Shown here one piece after another: positions 28,509 through 46,735 of a stretch of 64,000 nucleotides of DNA. Below the pieces are notes generated by a model. It saw only the letters and a program-made list of their open reading frames with translations. It was not told the origin of the DNA and did not search any database. Origin of the DNA: Lysobacter sp. KIS68-7 (GTDB taxonomy: Bacteria > Pseudomonadota > Gammaproteobacteria > Xanthomonadales > Xanthomonadaceae); NCBI RefSeq assembly GCF_021284745.1, contig NZ_CP089925.1:2479001-2543000 (forward strand), read 5' to 3'. Numbering within the stretch: position 1 is the stretch's first letter; the number at the start of each line of letters is the position of its first letter. The position numbers were made by a program, and so were the translations under genes.

Positions 28509-30866
28509 TCACTTCGGCGGCGGCGGCGCGAGCACGCTGCGGTCGCCGTTGTGTTCCGGCGGCGTGACCACGCCCGCGGCTTCCATCGCTTCGATCAGGC
28601 GCGCGGCGCGGTTGTAGCCGATCTTCAGGCGACGTTGCACGCCGGAGATCGAAGCACGGCGCGTCTCGGTGACGATGCGGACCGCTTCGTCGTACAGCGG
28701 GTCGGACTCGTCCCCTCCCCCGCCACCGGATTCGGGCAGGCCGGTCGCACCGACCACCACGCCGTCGCCCAGCGTCTGCACCTCGTCGAGCACGCCTTCG
28801 ATGTAATCGGGCGCGCCGCTGACCTGCTTGAGGTGTTCGACGACGCGATGCACTTCTTCGTCGGAGACGAACGCACCGTGCACGCGCTCGGGCATCGCCG
28901 TGCCCGGCGGCAGGTAGAGCATGTCGCCGTGGCCGAGCAGCGTTTCCGCGCCCGACTGGTCGAGGATGGTGCGCGAGTCGATCTTGCTCGACACCTGGAA
29001 CGCGATGCGCGTCGGGATGTTCGCTTTGATCAGGCCGGTGATGACGTCCACCGACGGGCGCTGCGTAGCCAGGATCAAATGGATGCCGGCGGCACGCGCC
29101 TTCTGCGCGAGGCGCGCGATGAGTTCTTCGACCTTCTTGCCGACGATCATCATCATGTCGGCGAATTCGTCGATGAAGATGACGATGAACGGCAGCGTCT
29201 CGAGCGGACGCGGCGCTTCGCCGAGTTCCGGGTTCGGCTTGAACAGCGGATCCATCATCGGTTGGCCGGACGCGATGGCGTCGGTCACCTTCTTGTTGAA
29301 ACCCGCCAGGTTGCGCACGCCGACCGCGGACATCAGCTTGTAGCGACGTTCCATCTCGGCCACGCACCAACGCAGGCCGTTCGCCGCTTCCTTCATGTCG
29401 GTGACGACCGGTGCCAGGAGATGCGGAATGCCCTGGTAGACCGAGAGCTCCAGCATCTTCGGGTCGATCATCAGCATCCGCAGGTCCTTCGCGGAGGCCT
29501 TGTAAAGCAGCGACAACACCATCGCGTTGACCGCGACGGATTTGCCCGAGCCCGTGGTACCGGCGACGAGCAGGTGCGGCATGCGCGCGAGGTCGGCGAC
29601 GGTCGGGCGGCCGGCGATGTCCTTGCCCAGCGCGAGCGTGAGCGGACTGCCGCTCTTGTCGTATTCCTTCGAGCGCAGCAGCTCGGAGAGGAAGATCATT
29701 TCGCGCGAGGTGTTCGGCGTTTCCAGGCCGACCACCGACTTGCCCGGGATGACGTCGACCACGCGCACCGACTTCACCGACAGGCCGCGCGCGATGTCCT
29801 TGTCGAGCGAGGAGATCTGGCTGACCTTCACGCCCGGCGCGGGTTCGAGTTCGAAGCGCGTGATCACCGGGCCGGGATACGCGCCGACGACCTGCGCATC
29901 GATGCGGAAATCCTTGAGCTTGAATTCGATCTGGCGCGAGAGCGTTTCGAGCGTCTCTTCGCTGTAACCCTTCGGCTGCGGCTTCGGATCGTCGAGCAGC
30001 GCGAGCGGCGGGATGCCGGTGCCATCGCCGGTATGGAACAGCGGGATCTGCGTTTCGCGCTTGGCGCGATCGCTCTTTTCGACGACGGGCGCCGGCGGCG
30101 GTTCGATCTTCACCGGCGCACGCTTGGCGCGCAGTTCGGTTTCGATCTTGCGCGTCTCTTCGCGCTCCTCGCGGAACGCGCGCGCCTGCTGCCATTCGGC
30201 CGCCTGCTGCTGGCCGCGACGGAACAGCGGCGGGATCGCGAGCACCCACGCGCCGAGCTTGTCCATGACGGTGAGCCACGACAGGCCCGTGGCCAGCGTC
30301 GTGGAGATCAGCAGCAGCGCAACGAGGAAGAGATTGGCGCCGACCGGGCCGAAGCCGTGGTACAGCGAGTTGCCGACGAGCTGCCCGAGGATGCCGCCGC
30401 TGCCTGCGGAGAAATCCGCTGCGCCGCCGACGCGGATCTGCAGGAAGCCACACGCGGAGACGATGAACGCAACGATGCCGACGAGCCGCAGCGCGGGCCC
30501 GAGGTCGGCCTCGCCATCGCCGTCGATATCCATGCCGAACAACGCGATCCACGCGATCAACCCGAGCATCACGGGCAGCAGGAACGCGACGTAACCGCAG
30601 AGATACAGCAGCACGTCGGCGATCCACGCGCCGACGATGCCGCCGATGTTGTGCAAGGGCGCCGTGACGCTGCCCGAATGCGACCAGCCGGGGTCGTCCG
30701 GCGAGAAGGTCACCAGGCTCGCGAGCAGGTACAGCAGCAGCGGCGCGATGGCGATGAGGGCCAGGTCGCGCCAGATCTTCTGACGACGCGATCCGCCGGC
30801 GGTGGCCTGAGCCGCCGCCGGGGTTCGACGCGTTCGTTTGCGCTCCGGGAGGGGCGTTGCCGACAC
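28509..30866 (-). CDS. ftsK: DNA translocase FtsK
   Basis: 785 aa. Four membrane spans in the first ~200 residues, a short charged linker ([19 protein letters not shown]), then the RecA-like motor with Walker [15 protein letters not shown] and Walker [13 protein letters not shown], and a C-terminal gamma winged helix ([29 protein letters not shown]). The gamma domain reads KOPS octamers and activates XerCD at dif; both elements are proposed within this window. The linker is far shorter than in E. coli FtsK, as in many xanthomonads. Confidence 0.97.
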   Translation of the reverse strand: MSATPLPERKRTRRTPAAAQATAGGSRRQKIWRDLALIAIAPLLLYLLASLVTFSPDDPGWSHSGSVTAPLHNIGGIVGAWIADVLLYLCGYVAFLLPVMLGLIAWIALFGMDIDGDGEADLGPALRLVGIVAFIVSACGFLQIRVGGAADFSAGSGGILGQLVGNSLYHGFGPVGANLFLVALLLISTTLATGLSWLTVMDKLGAWVLAIPPLFRRGQQQAAEWQQARAFREEREETRKIETELRAKRAPVKIEPPPAPVVEKSDRAKRETQIPLFHTGDGTGIPPLALLDDPKPQPKGYSEETLETLSRQIEFKLKDFRIDAQVVGAYPGPVITRFELEPAPGVKVSQISSLDKDIARGLSVKSVRVVDVIPGKSVVGLETPNTSREMIFLSELLRSKEYDKSGSPLTLALGKDIAGRPTVADLARMPHLLVAGTTGSGKSVAVNAMVLSLLYKASAKDLRMLMIDPKMLELSVYQGIPHLLAPVVTDMKEAANGLRWCVAEMERRYKLMSAVGVRNLAGFNKKVTDAIASGQPMMDPLFKPNPELGEAPRPLETLPFIVIFIDEFADMMMIVGKKVEELIARLAQKARAAGIHLILATQRPSVDVITGLIKANIPTRIAFQVSSKIDSRTILDQSGAETLLGHGDMLYLPPGTAMPERVHGAFVSDEEVHRVVEHLKQVSGAPDYIEGVLDEVQTLGDGVVVGATGLPESGGGGGDESDPLYDEAVRIVTETRRASISGVQRRLKIGYNRAARLIEAMEAAGVVTPPEHNGDRSVLAPPPPK
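28713..28720 (-). other. KOPS-like octamer GGGGAGGG
   Basis: CCCTCCCC on +, in the 3' part of ftsK; reads toward the dif-like site on the - strand. Confidence 0.55.
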
Positions 30867-30912
30867 CGTACGATCCTGCCTTAAGGAGTTCCCCTAGGGC
30901 CTTGATCCTACG

Positions 30913-33095
<2,183 letters not shown>

Positions 33096-33114
33096 GGGTG
33101 CGCGGGGGTCGTCG

Positions 33115-34239
33115 ATGAAAGCGCGCATCGTTGGCGCGCTGTCCGACATCCCCGCTTCCCAATGGGATGCGCTGCACGACGGGGCGCATCCCTTCATCGC
33201 GCATGCCTTCCTCGAAGGGCTGGAATCGCAGGGCTGCCTGCGCGCGAGTTACGGGTGGACGCCGCGCCACGTCGTGCTGTTCGACGACGATGTGCTCGTC
33301 GCGGCCGCGCCCGGTTACGCCAAGCGCAATTCGCACGGCGAATTCGTCTTCGACCACGCATGGGCGCATGCCTACGCGCAGCACGGGCGGGACTACTTTC
33401 CGAAGTGGTTGGGCGCTGTGCCCTACTCGCCCGTCACCGGGCCGCGCCTGCTGGCGCGTGACGCGGCGAGCCGACAGGCCTTGCTCGAAGCCATCCTTGC
33501 GCATGTGCGCGCCAACGGATGGTCCTCGGCGCACATCAACTTCCATCGCGAGGACGAGTCCGCCGCCTTCGACGCCGCATGGATCCCGCGCATCGACATC
33601 CAGTACCACTGGGAGAACCGCGGCGCGTGGCCAGATTTCGAGGCCTTCCTCGCGGCGATGGACCACAAGCACCGCAAGAACATCCGGCAGGAACGGGCGA
33701 AGGTCGCGCGATTCGGAATCAGGATGCGCGTGGTCCACGGGGATGAGGCGAGCGAAGCGGACCTGGCCGCGATGCACGCCTTCTACCTGCAGACCTTCCG
33801 CGAGTACGGCAACACGCCGGCGCTGACGCTCGACTTCTTCCGCCACCTTGCGCGCACGATGCCGCGTGCGCTGGTCCTGTTCTTCGCCGACCTCGGCGGC
33901 GAAACCGTCGCCGGCGCGATGTGCCTGCGCGGCCACGACACGCTGTACGGGCGCTACTGGGGCGCGAGCGTCCTCGCGCCCGGCCTGCATTTCGAGACCT
34001 GTTACTACCAGGGCATCGACTATTGCCTGCGCGAAGGCCTGCGCCGCTTCGAACCGGGCGCGCAGGGCGAACACAAACTCGCGCGAGGATTCCTTCCCAC
34101 GCGCACGCATAGTCGCCATTGGATCGCCGATCCGGAGTTCGCCTCCGCGATCGCACAGTGGTGCGCGCAGGAGACTGCTTCGGTGCGCCGTTACGAGGCG
34201 GCCCTCGCGGCGCATTCCCCGTTTCGCGTGGGCGCATGA
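33115..34239 (+). CDS. FemAB-like GNAT-fold protein (PF04339)
   Basis: 374 aa. The layout IPASQWDALHDGAHPFIAHAFLEGLE, HKHRKNIRQERAKV, FYLQTFREYGNTPALTLDFF and the C-terminal CYYQGIDYCLREGLRRFEPGAQGEHKLARGFLP defines the FemAB-like 'peptidoglycan biosynthesis' family. These are GNAT-fold proteins presumed to use aminoacyl-tRNA or acyl donors; the substrate is not known. The gene starts 19 bases after trxB and ends in an ATGA overlap with aat, itself an aminoacyl-tRNA-dependent GNAT transferase. Confidence 0.9.
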   Translation: MKARIVGALSDIPASQWDALHDGAHPFIAHAFLEGLESQGCLRASYGWTPRHVVLFDDDVLVAAAPGYAKRNSHGEFVFDHAWAHAYAQHGRDYFPKWLGAVPYSPVTGPRLLARDAASRQALLEAILAHVRANGWSSAHINFHREDESAAFDAAWIPRIDIQYHWENRGAWPDFEAFLAAMDHKHRKNIRQERAKVARFGIRMRVVHGDEASEADLAAMHAFYLQTFREYGNTPALTLDFFRHLARTMPRALVLFFADLGGETVAGAMCLRGHDTLYGRYWGASVLAPGLHFETCYYQGIDYCLREGLRRFEPGAQGEHKLARGFLPTRTHSRHWIADPEFASAIAQWCAQETASVRRYEAALAAHSPFRVGA

Positions 34240-34967
34240 CGATGCGCATGCCCGTCGTCCTCGATGACACCTACGTGTTCCCGCCCGCCGAGCGTGCGCT
34301 CGAGGAACCCAACGGCTTGCTCGCCGTGGGCGGGGATCTGTCGGCACCGCGCCTGTTGGCCGCCTATCGCGCCGGCGTGTTCCCCTGGTACTCGCACGGG
34401 CAGCCGATCCTGTGGTGGACGCCGGATCCGCGCATGGTGTTCGCCACCGACGGCGTGAACCTGTCCTCGCGCTTCCGTCGCGGGCTGCGCAACACCCAGT
34501 GGGAGGTGCGCGCAGACACCGCGTTCGACGCCGTGGTCGACGCCTGCGCGCACATCCCGCGCGCCGGGCAGCGCGGCACCTGGATCACGCCCGCGATGCG
34601 GCGCGCCTACAACGCCCTGCATCGGCTCGGGCACGCGCACAGCATCGAGGTGTTCGACGATGGGCGCCTCGTGGGCGGGTTGTACGGCGTATCGGTGGGA
34701 ACGATGTTCTTCGCCGAAAGCATGTTCAGCGCCGAATCGGGCGGATCGAAAGTCGCCCTCGCCGCCCTCGCCCATCGCCTGCACGCGTGGGGCTGGCCCC
34801 TGATCGATGCGCAGGTGGAGAACCCGCACCTGGTCTCGTTGGGGGCGCTGGCGCTGCCGCGGGCCGGATTCCTGGAAAGGATCGCCCCACTGGTGGAGAC
34901 CCCCGAACCGCCCGGCGCATGGACCACGCGTTTCGGAAGCCTGGAAGCCTCCGCCCTCGCTCGCTGA
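34236..34967 (+). CDS. aat: leucyl/phenylalanyl-tRNA--protein transferase Aat
   Basis: 243 aa. Attaches Leu or Phe from tRNA to N-terminal Arg/Lys, creating N-degrons. Signatures [78 protein letters not shown] and [18 protein letters not shown] are intact. ATG 34236 overlaps the FemAB-like stop; an internal ATG at 34242 (MRMPVV) is an alternative. clpS and clpA, which recognise and degrade the products, lie just beyond infA. Confidence 0.96.
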   Translation: MTMRMPVVLDDTYVFPPAERALEEPNGLLAVGGDLSAPRLLAAYRAGVFPWYSHGQPILWWTPDPRMVFATDGVNLSSRFRRGLRNTQWEVRADTAFDAVVDACAHIPRAGQRGTWITPAMRRAYNALHRLGHAHSIEVFDDGRLVGGLYGVSVGTMFFAESMFSAESGGSKVALAALAHRLHAWGWPLIDAQVENPHLVSLGALALPRAGFLERIAPLVETPEPPGAWTTRFGSLEASALAR

Positions 34968-35059
34968 ACCGGCCGCTTTGCCGGAGGCATGGCCGCCATG
35001 CCAGAATGCGCGACTTTGCGGGCGGCCCGACGCCGCCCCGCCACCGATTACAGGACAGC

Positions 35060-35278
35060 ATGGCCAAAGACGACGTCATCGAGTTCGAGGGTACGGTCAC
35101 CGAAACCCTCCCGAACACCATGTTCCGGGTGAAGCTCGAGAACGGCCACGAGATCATTGCCCACATCTCCGGGCGCATGCGGAAGAACTACATCCGCATC
35201 CTCACCGGCGATAAGGTCAAGGTCGAAATGACCCCCTACGACCTGACCAAGGGTCGCATCACTTATCGCATGAAGTGA
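35060..35278 (+). CDS. infA: translation initiation factor IF-1
   Basis: 72 aa, complete and typical ([49 protein letters not shown]). An OB-fold protein binding the 30S A site during initiation. Located between aat and clpA as in many gammaproteobacteria. Ends 20 bases before a strong hairpin terminator. Confidence 0.98.
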   Translation: MAKDDVIEFEGTVTETLPNTMFRVKLENGHEIIAHISGRMRKNYIRILTGDKVKVEMTPYDLTKGRITYRMK

Positions 35279-35298
35279 TCGACGCAAGTCATTGAAAG

Positions 35299-35326
35299 AA
35301 AAAGGCGACCCGCAGGTCGCCTTTTT
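35299..35326. terminator. bidirectional intrinsic terminator between infA and clpA
   Basis: Arms AAAAAGGCGACC (35299-35310) and GGTCGCCTTTTT (35315-35326) around CGCA. U-tracts on both strands, between the convergent stops of infA and clpA. Confidence 0.92.
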
Positions 35327-35346
35327 CGTTTCCGGCGTTTGCCAGA

Positions 35347-37617
<2,271 letters not shown>

Positions 37618-37729
37618 GTTGCGATGGCCTCCGACGTCTGGCCCTGGTTGATGCCCCCGACATGGGGACGTGATTCAACCCTTTCCAGAGGCCAACGCGA
37701 GGGCGACTCGACAGCGGCCTGTGTTTTGT

Positions 37730-38056
37730 TTACGCCTTTTCCATCGTGCAGAGCAAGGGGTGTTGGTTGACCCGTGCGTACTCATTCACCTGGGCCACCT
37801 TCGACTCTGCGACGTCGCGCGTGAACACGCCGCACACACCCCGGCCGCGCGTGTGCACGTGCAACATCACCTGGGTCGCCTTTTCGAGGTTCATCGCGAA
37901 AAACCTCATCAAAACGTCCACGACGAAGTCCATCGGCGTGTAATCGTCGTTGAGGAGCAGGACCGAATACAGCGGCGGGCGCGCCGTTTCGGGCTTGCTG
38001 GTTTCGACCATCGCGCTGTGGTCGTTGTGAACATCGTGTTCGTTCTTGCGTGCCAT
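37730..38056 (-). CDS. clpS: ClpA adaptor protein ClpS
   Basis: 108 aa. [27 protein letters not shown] is the N-degron-binding signature, with Asn/Asp and Met gating residues, followed by [27 protein letters not shown]. Delivers proteins with N-terminal Leu, Phe, Trp or Tyr to ClpAP. The 112-base gap to clpA is long enough for a separate clpA promoter. Confidence 0.97.
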   Translation of the reverse strand: MARKNEHDVHNDHSAMVETSKPETARPPLYSVLLLNDDYTPMDFVVDVLMRFFAMNLEKATQVMLHVHTRGRGVCGVFTRDVAESKVAQVNEYARVNQHPLLCTMEKA

Positions 38057-38141
38057 GGCGCGGGATTATACGGAGGCGCCCGCGGAAGGCGGCCCCGCCG
38101 CCGTCGTGGACGCCCCGCCCGCCGGCCCGCACAATGCGGCC

Positions 38142-38603
38142 ATGAGCTACCGCGAAGGCCGTTTCTGGCAACCCGATGTCACCGTCGCCACGGTCGTGGT
38201 GCGCGACGGGCGCCTGCTGGTCGTGGAAGAACGCGTGAACGGCGCGTTGGTGATCAACCAGCCCGCCGGCCACCTGGAACCCGACGAAAGCCTGGTGGAT
38301 GCCGCGTTGCGCGAAACGCGCGAGGAAACGGGCTGGGACGTCCGCCTCACCGGCTTCATCGGCGCGTACCAATGGAAGGCGGAGAACGGCCGCCACTACC
38401 TGCGTTTCGCGTTCGCCGCCGAGCCCGAACGCCACGATCCCACGCGTCCCCTGGACACCGGCATCGAACGCGCCGTGTGGATGACACCCGCCGAACTCGA
38501 CGCCATCCGCGACCGCCATCGCAGCCCGCTGGTGTGGCGCGTCGTGGCCGACCACCTCGCGGGCCGTCGCCATCCGTTGTCGATGGTGCAGCAACTCGCC
38601 TGA
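38142..38603 (+). CDS. nudJ: NUDIX hydrolase, NudJ-like
   Basis: 153 aa. The complete Nudix box [23 protein letters not shown] (residues ~45-67) supplies the metal-binding glutamates. Start [30 protein letters not shown]. Position immediately upstream of mnmA and hflD is the same as E. coli nudJ (nudJ-mnmA-hflD), which hydrolyses HMP-PP and nucleoside tri/diphosphates; the exact substrate is inferred from this context. The gap to mnmA is 11 bases. Confidence 0.85.
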   Translation: MSYREGRFWQPDVTVATVVVRDGRLLVVEERVNGALVINQPAGHLEPDESLVDAALRETREETGWDVRLTGFIGAYQWKAENGRHYLRFAFAAEPERHDPTRPLDTGIERAVWMTPAELDAIRDRHRSPLVWRVVADHLAGRRHPLSMVQQLA

Positions 38604-38614
38604 GCGTTCCGAAG

Positions 38615-39772
38615 ATGGAGGCACACCGTTCCATTCGCACCGTCGTCGGCATGTCCGGCGGCGTCGACTCGTCGGTCGCCGCGCTGATGTTGCGCGAGGC
38701 GGGCGAGCCGATCGCGGGACTGTTCATGCAGAACTGGGCCGACGACGGCAGCGGCGACTGCCGCGCCGACGAGGATCGCCGCGATGCGGTGGCGGTGTGC
38801 GGGCGACTGGGCATCCCGATCCACTTCCGCGATTTCTCGCGCGAATACTGGGACGGCGTGTTCGCCCACTTCCTCGCCGAATACGCCGCGGGCCGCACGC
38901 CCAACCCGGACGTGTTGTGCAACCGCGAGATCAAGTTCAAGCACTTCCTCGACGCGGCACATGCGCTGGGCGCCGAACGCATCGCGACGGGCCACTACGC
39001 GCGCGTCGAACATTCGAACGGACGCGCGCGCCTGCTGCGCGCCGCCGACCGCAACAAGGACCAGAGCTACTTCCTGCACCAGCTCGGCCAGGCGCAACTG
39101 TCGTCCACGCTGTTCCCGCTCGGCCACCTGCGCAAGGAAGAAGTGCGCCGCATCGCGCAGGACGCCGCGCTGCCGACGCATGCGAAGAAGGATTCGACCG
39201 GCATCTGTTTCATCGGCGAACGCGACTTCCGCGAATTCCTCGCGCGCTACCTGCCCGCGAAGCCCGGCGAGATCCGCGACCCGCAGGGCCGCGTCGTGGG
39301 CGAACACCCGGGCGTGTTCTTCTTCACGCTGGGGCAGCGCGAAGGCCTGCACATCGGCGGCGTGCGCGGCCGCGAGGCGGCACCGTGGTACGTGGTGGCC
39401 AAGGACGTGGCGCGCAACGTGCTCGTGGTGGACCAGGGCAGCGACTCGCCCTACCTGCAATCGAACACGCTGCTGACCGAAAGCGCACACTGGATCGCGG
39501 GCGCGCCACCCGCGGCGCACTTCGCCTGCACGGCGCAGACCCGTTACCGCCAGCACGATGAAGCGTGCACCGTGCGGGTGCGCGATGATGGGTCCCTGGA
39601 TGTCGCGTTTTCGCGCCCGCAGCGCGCTGTCACGCCGGGACAATCGCTGGTGTTGTACGACGGCGAGGAATGCCTGGGCGGCGCGGTGATCGCCCGCACC
39701 GACGCCCCGCTGGAGGCCGCGACGCCGGAAGGCGCATTGCAGACCCCGCTTCAGGAGAGCCACCCCGCATGA
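38615..39772 (+). CDS. mnmA: tRNA-specific 2-thiouridylase MnmA
   Basis: 385 aa. Thiolates wobble U34 of Lys, Glu and Gln tRNAs. PP-loop [15 protein letters not shown], catalytic C102 in [12 protein letters not shown] and C198 in [12 protein letters not shown], plus TGHYARVE and YFLHQLGQ segments, are intact. Start at 38615 ([16 protein letters not shown]). Its stop overlaps the ATG of hflD (ATGA). Confidence 0.97.
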   Translation: MEAHRSIRTVVGMSGGVDSSVAALMLREAGEPIAGLFMQNWADDGSGDCRADEDRRDAVAVCGRLGIPIHFRDFSREYWDGVFAHFLAEYAAGRTPNPDVLCNREIKFKHFLDAAHALGAERIATGHYARVEHSNGRARLLRAADRNKDQSYFLHQLGQAQLSSTLFPLGHLRKEEVRRIAQDAALPTHAKKDSTGICFIGERDFREFLARYLPAKPGEIRDPQGRVVGEHPGVFFFTLGQREGLHIGGVRGREAAPWYVVAKDVARNVLVVDQGSDSPYLQSNTLLTESAHWIAGAPPAAHFACTAQTRYRQHDEACTVRVRDDGSLDVAFSRPQRAVTPGQSLVLYDGEECLGGAVIARTDAPLEAATPEGALQTPLQESHPA

Positions 39773-40389
39773 GCTTCATGGACGATCGCGTGCTTGCCCT
39801 TGCCGGCATGGTGCAGGCCCTGCGCCAGGTCCGGCGCATCGCCGAGACCGGCGAGGCGGACAACGCCGTGCTCGGAACCGCCACCGACAGCGTGTTCCGC
39901 ATCGATGCCGCCTCACCCGAAGAGGTCTACGGCCACGCCGATGCGCTCAAGCCCGGCATGCAACTGCTGCTCGACTATTTCTCCAACAGCGGCGGCGATG
40001 CGCGCGACGACCTCCTGCCCCGCCTCGCGCTTGCCGTGATGCAGCTCGAACGGCGCTTCGCGCGCGAAGACGCCACCGCAAAGAAAGTCCACGAAGGCAT
40101 CCTCGCGCTCGCGCCCACCGCCGAGCGGCTCGGCAGCACGCACCCGGACGTGTTGAACGCACTGGGCAGCCTGTACTCCGACACCGTCAGCCACCTGCGT
40201 CCGCGCGTCATGGTCCAGGGCAATCCGCATTACCTCGGCCAGGCCGCGATCGTGTCGGAGATCCGCGCCGTGCTGCTCGCCGCGCTGCGCTCGGCCGTGC
40301 TCTGGCGCCAGCTCGGCGGGAGCCTGTGGGATTTCGTGCTCCGCCGCCGCGCGCTGGTGGGCAGCGTGCAGTCGCAACTGCGGCTTTGA
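39769..40389 (+). CDS. hflD: HflD family protein
   Basis: 206 aa helical protein, [31 protein letters not shown] at the start, then [22 protein letters not shown] and [34 protein letters not shown]. HflD is a peripheral membrane protein that in E. coli binds phage lambda CII; its role elsewhere is unclear. Translationally coupled to mnmA, the conserved arrangement. Confidence 0.92.
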   Translation: MSFMDDRVLALAGMVQALRQVRRIAETGEADNAVLGTATDSVFRIDAASPEEVYGHADALKPGMQLLLDYFSNSGGDARDDLLPRLALAVMQLERRFAREDATAKKVHEGILALAPTAERLGSTHPDVLNALGSLYSDTVSHLRPRVMVQGNPHYLGQAAIVSEIRAVLLAALRSAVLWRQLGGSLWDFVLRRRALVGSVQSQLRL

Positions 40390-40536
40390 CGCACGCATAG
40401 CCCGTTCGTTGGGGCGCCGAGGTGGGCGGGAAGGCCCCCGATCCGGCATAATTGACAGGCTTTACAGCGCCCCTTCCGCGGCCCTGGCCCGGAAGCCTCG
40501 CGCGCACCCCACCCCGCACGCACCACGGAGCCAAGC

Positions 40537-43311
<2,775 letters not shown>

Positions 43312-43332
43312 GCGATCGCTTCAGGTGAAACG

Positions 43333-43360
43333 AAAAGGCGGCCTTCGGGCCGCCTTTTTT
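43333..43360 (+). terminator. intrinsic terminator after acnA
   Basis: Stem AAGGCGGCC / GGCCGCCTT with a TTCG tetraloop (43344-43347) and six T (43355-43360). The leading AAAA also makes it usable for the convergent lipoprotein gene on -. Confidence 0.95.
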
Positions 43361-43361
43361 G

Positions 43362-43817
43362 TCATAGCTTCGGCGTCCACTCCGCAGAAAGCAAAACCCA
43401 CTCATCCCCATCCTGCCGCCACGTCGTGGTCACGTAGTACACCTGCCCGTTGTCCGGCAACAGCCCACCGCCACCGCCCGTCAACGCGGCAGTGAACTTC
43501 ACCGTCGCCCCGCCCTGCTGCATCGCGACGTCCAGCGGCCCCAGCGTCATACCGACATGCTTGTTGCGCAGGAACACCATCCGCGCCATGCGCCCGGCGT
43601 CCTCCCGACCCATCCCGTTCGGCCCGATGAAATCGGGCGCGATGCCGTCGGACAACGCACCTGCGTCGCGTTCGCTCACCGCCTCCTGCATCTGCGCGAT
43701 GTTGCGCCGCAACGCCTCTTCCGGCGCCGCATGCTTGCAACCAGCGAGCAGCAACAACGCCAAGGCCACCACCGACAGGAATCTCGCCACCGAATTGGCT
43801 CCGAAGGATGCATGCAC
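43362..43817 (-). CDS. lipoprotein of unknown function, NTF2-like
   Basis: 151 aa. Lipoprotein signal with lipobox LLLLAGC (Cys ~27). The mature part (EEALRRNIAQMQEAVSERDAGALSDGIAPDFIGPNGMGREDAGRMARM, VYYVTTTWRQDGDEWVLLSAEW) has the cone-like alpha+beta pattern of NTF2/SnoaL-type domains, which here may bind small ligands or partner proteins. Found between aconitase and rpfB, on the opposite strand. Function unknown. Confidence 0.75.
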   Translation of the reverse strand: MHASFGANSVARFLSVVALALLLLAGCKHAAPEEALRRNIAQMQEAVSERDAGALSDGIAPDFIGPNGMGREDAGRMARMVFLRNKHVGMTLGPLDVAMQQGGATVKFTAALTGGGGGLLPDNGQVYYVTTTWRQDGDEWVLLSAEWTPKL

Positions 43818-43917
43818 ACCCTAGCGCGCCGCCTTGCCAGCCCCTAGTGCCTATGCTCCAATCGACCGATCCGTACGGCGCCGCATCGGCGCCACAAGCG
43901 ATATATGGGGAGATCGC

Positions 43918-45600
<1,683 letters not shown>

Positions 45601-45738
45601 CGGCCGCGGCTTCGGGGCCTGCAGCCCCGCCTGCAAGAAACGCGCCGCATAGCGCGCACAGTGCGGATCGATCTCGATCCGCTACCGCTCGTCGCCCTGT
45701 GACTTGCACCCCTTGATTTTTCACCCCGACTCCACCTT

Positions 45739-45764
45739 CACGCGGGTGTAGCATCCCCCGCGTG
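45739..45764. repeat. stem-loop in the rpfB-rpfF gap
   Basis: Arms CACGCGGG (45739-45746) and CCCGCGTG (45757-45764) around a 10-base loop, 59 bases before the rpfF ATG. No U-tract, so attenuation or mRNA stabilisation is as likely as termination. Confidence 0.5.
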
Positions 45765-45822
45765 GGCGATTGCCCGTCTGCCGCCCACCCCTGTTCTGCG
45801 GACGGGTTCAAAGGGGAACAAC

Positions 45823-46695
45823 ATGAGCAACATCGAGAAGCTGCAGCGCAGCCTTCGTTACCCCACGCTGCGCGTGGAAGCAGAACCCTCCGGTGCCTGC
45901 CACTGGCTCTACATGCACGCCGATGCGTCCTCCGGCATCCGCCCGTGCTTCCGTACCGAGCTGATGGACGAAATGTGGCGCTACCTCAACAGCATCACCC
46001 TGCCCAAGGGCCAGCGCCGTCCCGGCAACCTGCGCCACGTGGTCATCGCCTCGGACGCCCCCGCGTTCAACCTCGGCGGAGACCTGGAACTGTTCGCGCG
46101 CCTGATTCGTGAAAACAACCGCGAACAACTCCTCGCCTACGCGCGTCGCTGCGTCGATGGCGTGCACCACATCCACAGCGGCCTCGGCGGCGACGTCCGC
46201 ACGATCGCGCTGGTCCAGGGCGATGCGCTCGGCGGCGGCATGGAACTGGCGCTGTCGTGCCACACCATCGTGGCCGAAGAGGGTTCGAACATGGGCCTGC
46301 CGGAAGTGCTGTTCGGCCTGTTCCCGGGCATGGGCGCCTACTCCTTCCTGTGCAAGCGCGTCTCCCCGCAGCAGGCGGAGAAGATGATCCTCAGCGGCGA
46401 CATCTATTCGGCCGAAGACCTGTATCGCATGGGCGTCGTCGACATCCTGGCGAAGAAGGGCGAAGGCCCGGCCGCCGTGCAGGACCTGATCCGCACGCAG
46501 CAGCGTTCGCCGCACTCGCACCTCGCGCTGAACCAGGTGCGCCAGATCGCGCAGCCGGTGGGCTACGACGAGCTGATGGGCATCACCGAAGTGTGGGTGG
46601 ACTCCGCGCTGGCGCTGGGCGATCGCTCGCTCAAGACCATGGACCGCATCGTCCGCGCGCAGGAACGCCGCTCCGGCGCCGAAGTCGCTGCCTGA
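45823..46695 (+). CDS. rpfF: DSF synthase RpfF (crotonase family)
   Basis: 290 aa. Makes the cis-2-unsaturated fatty-acid signal DSF from 3-hydroxyacyl-ACP by dehydration and thioester hydrolysis. The two catalytic glutamates of the family are at E141 (GGGMELALSC) and E161 (GLPEVLFGLFPGMGAYSFL), the same numbers as in Xanthomonas RpfF. A Shine-Dalgarno AAAGGGGAAC precedes the ATG. Convergent with rpfC, whose stop is 40 bases away. The separate upstream gap suggests rpfF has its own promoter besides read-through from rpfB. Confidence 0.96.
   Translation: MSNIEKLQRSLRYPTLRVEAEPSGACHWLYMHADASSGIRPCFRTELMDEMWRYLNSITLPKGQRRPGNLRHVVIASDAPAFNLGGDLELFARLIRENNREQLLAYARRCVDGVHHIHSGLGGDVRTIALVQGDALGGGMELALSCHTIVAEEGSNMGLPEVLFGLFPGMGAYSFLCKRVSPQQAEKMILSGDIYSAEDLYRMGVVDILAKKGEGPAAVQDLIRTQQRSPHSHLALNQVRQIAQPVGYDELMGITEVWVDSALALGDRSLKTMDRIVRAQERRSGAEVAA
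45998..46005 (-). other. KOPS-like octamer GGGCAGGG
   Basis: CCCTGCCC on +, within rpfF; on the - strand it points toward the dif-like site. Confidence 0.5.
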
Positions 46696-46735
46696 TCGAA
46701 GCTGCTGATGGGGAAGTTCGGCGGAACGCCGGATT

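Noticed and set aside
30849-30857. CGGGAGGGG near the start of ftsK as a counter-oriented KOPS
   Set aside because: It reads CGGGAGGG, not GGGNAGGG; the first required G is C.
46717-46733. Hairpin CGGCG-GAA-CGCCG between rpfF and rpfC as a terminator
   Set aside because: Only a 5-bp stem and no U-tract on either strand; not strong enough to annotate.
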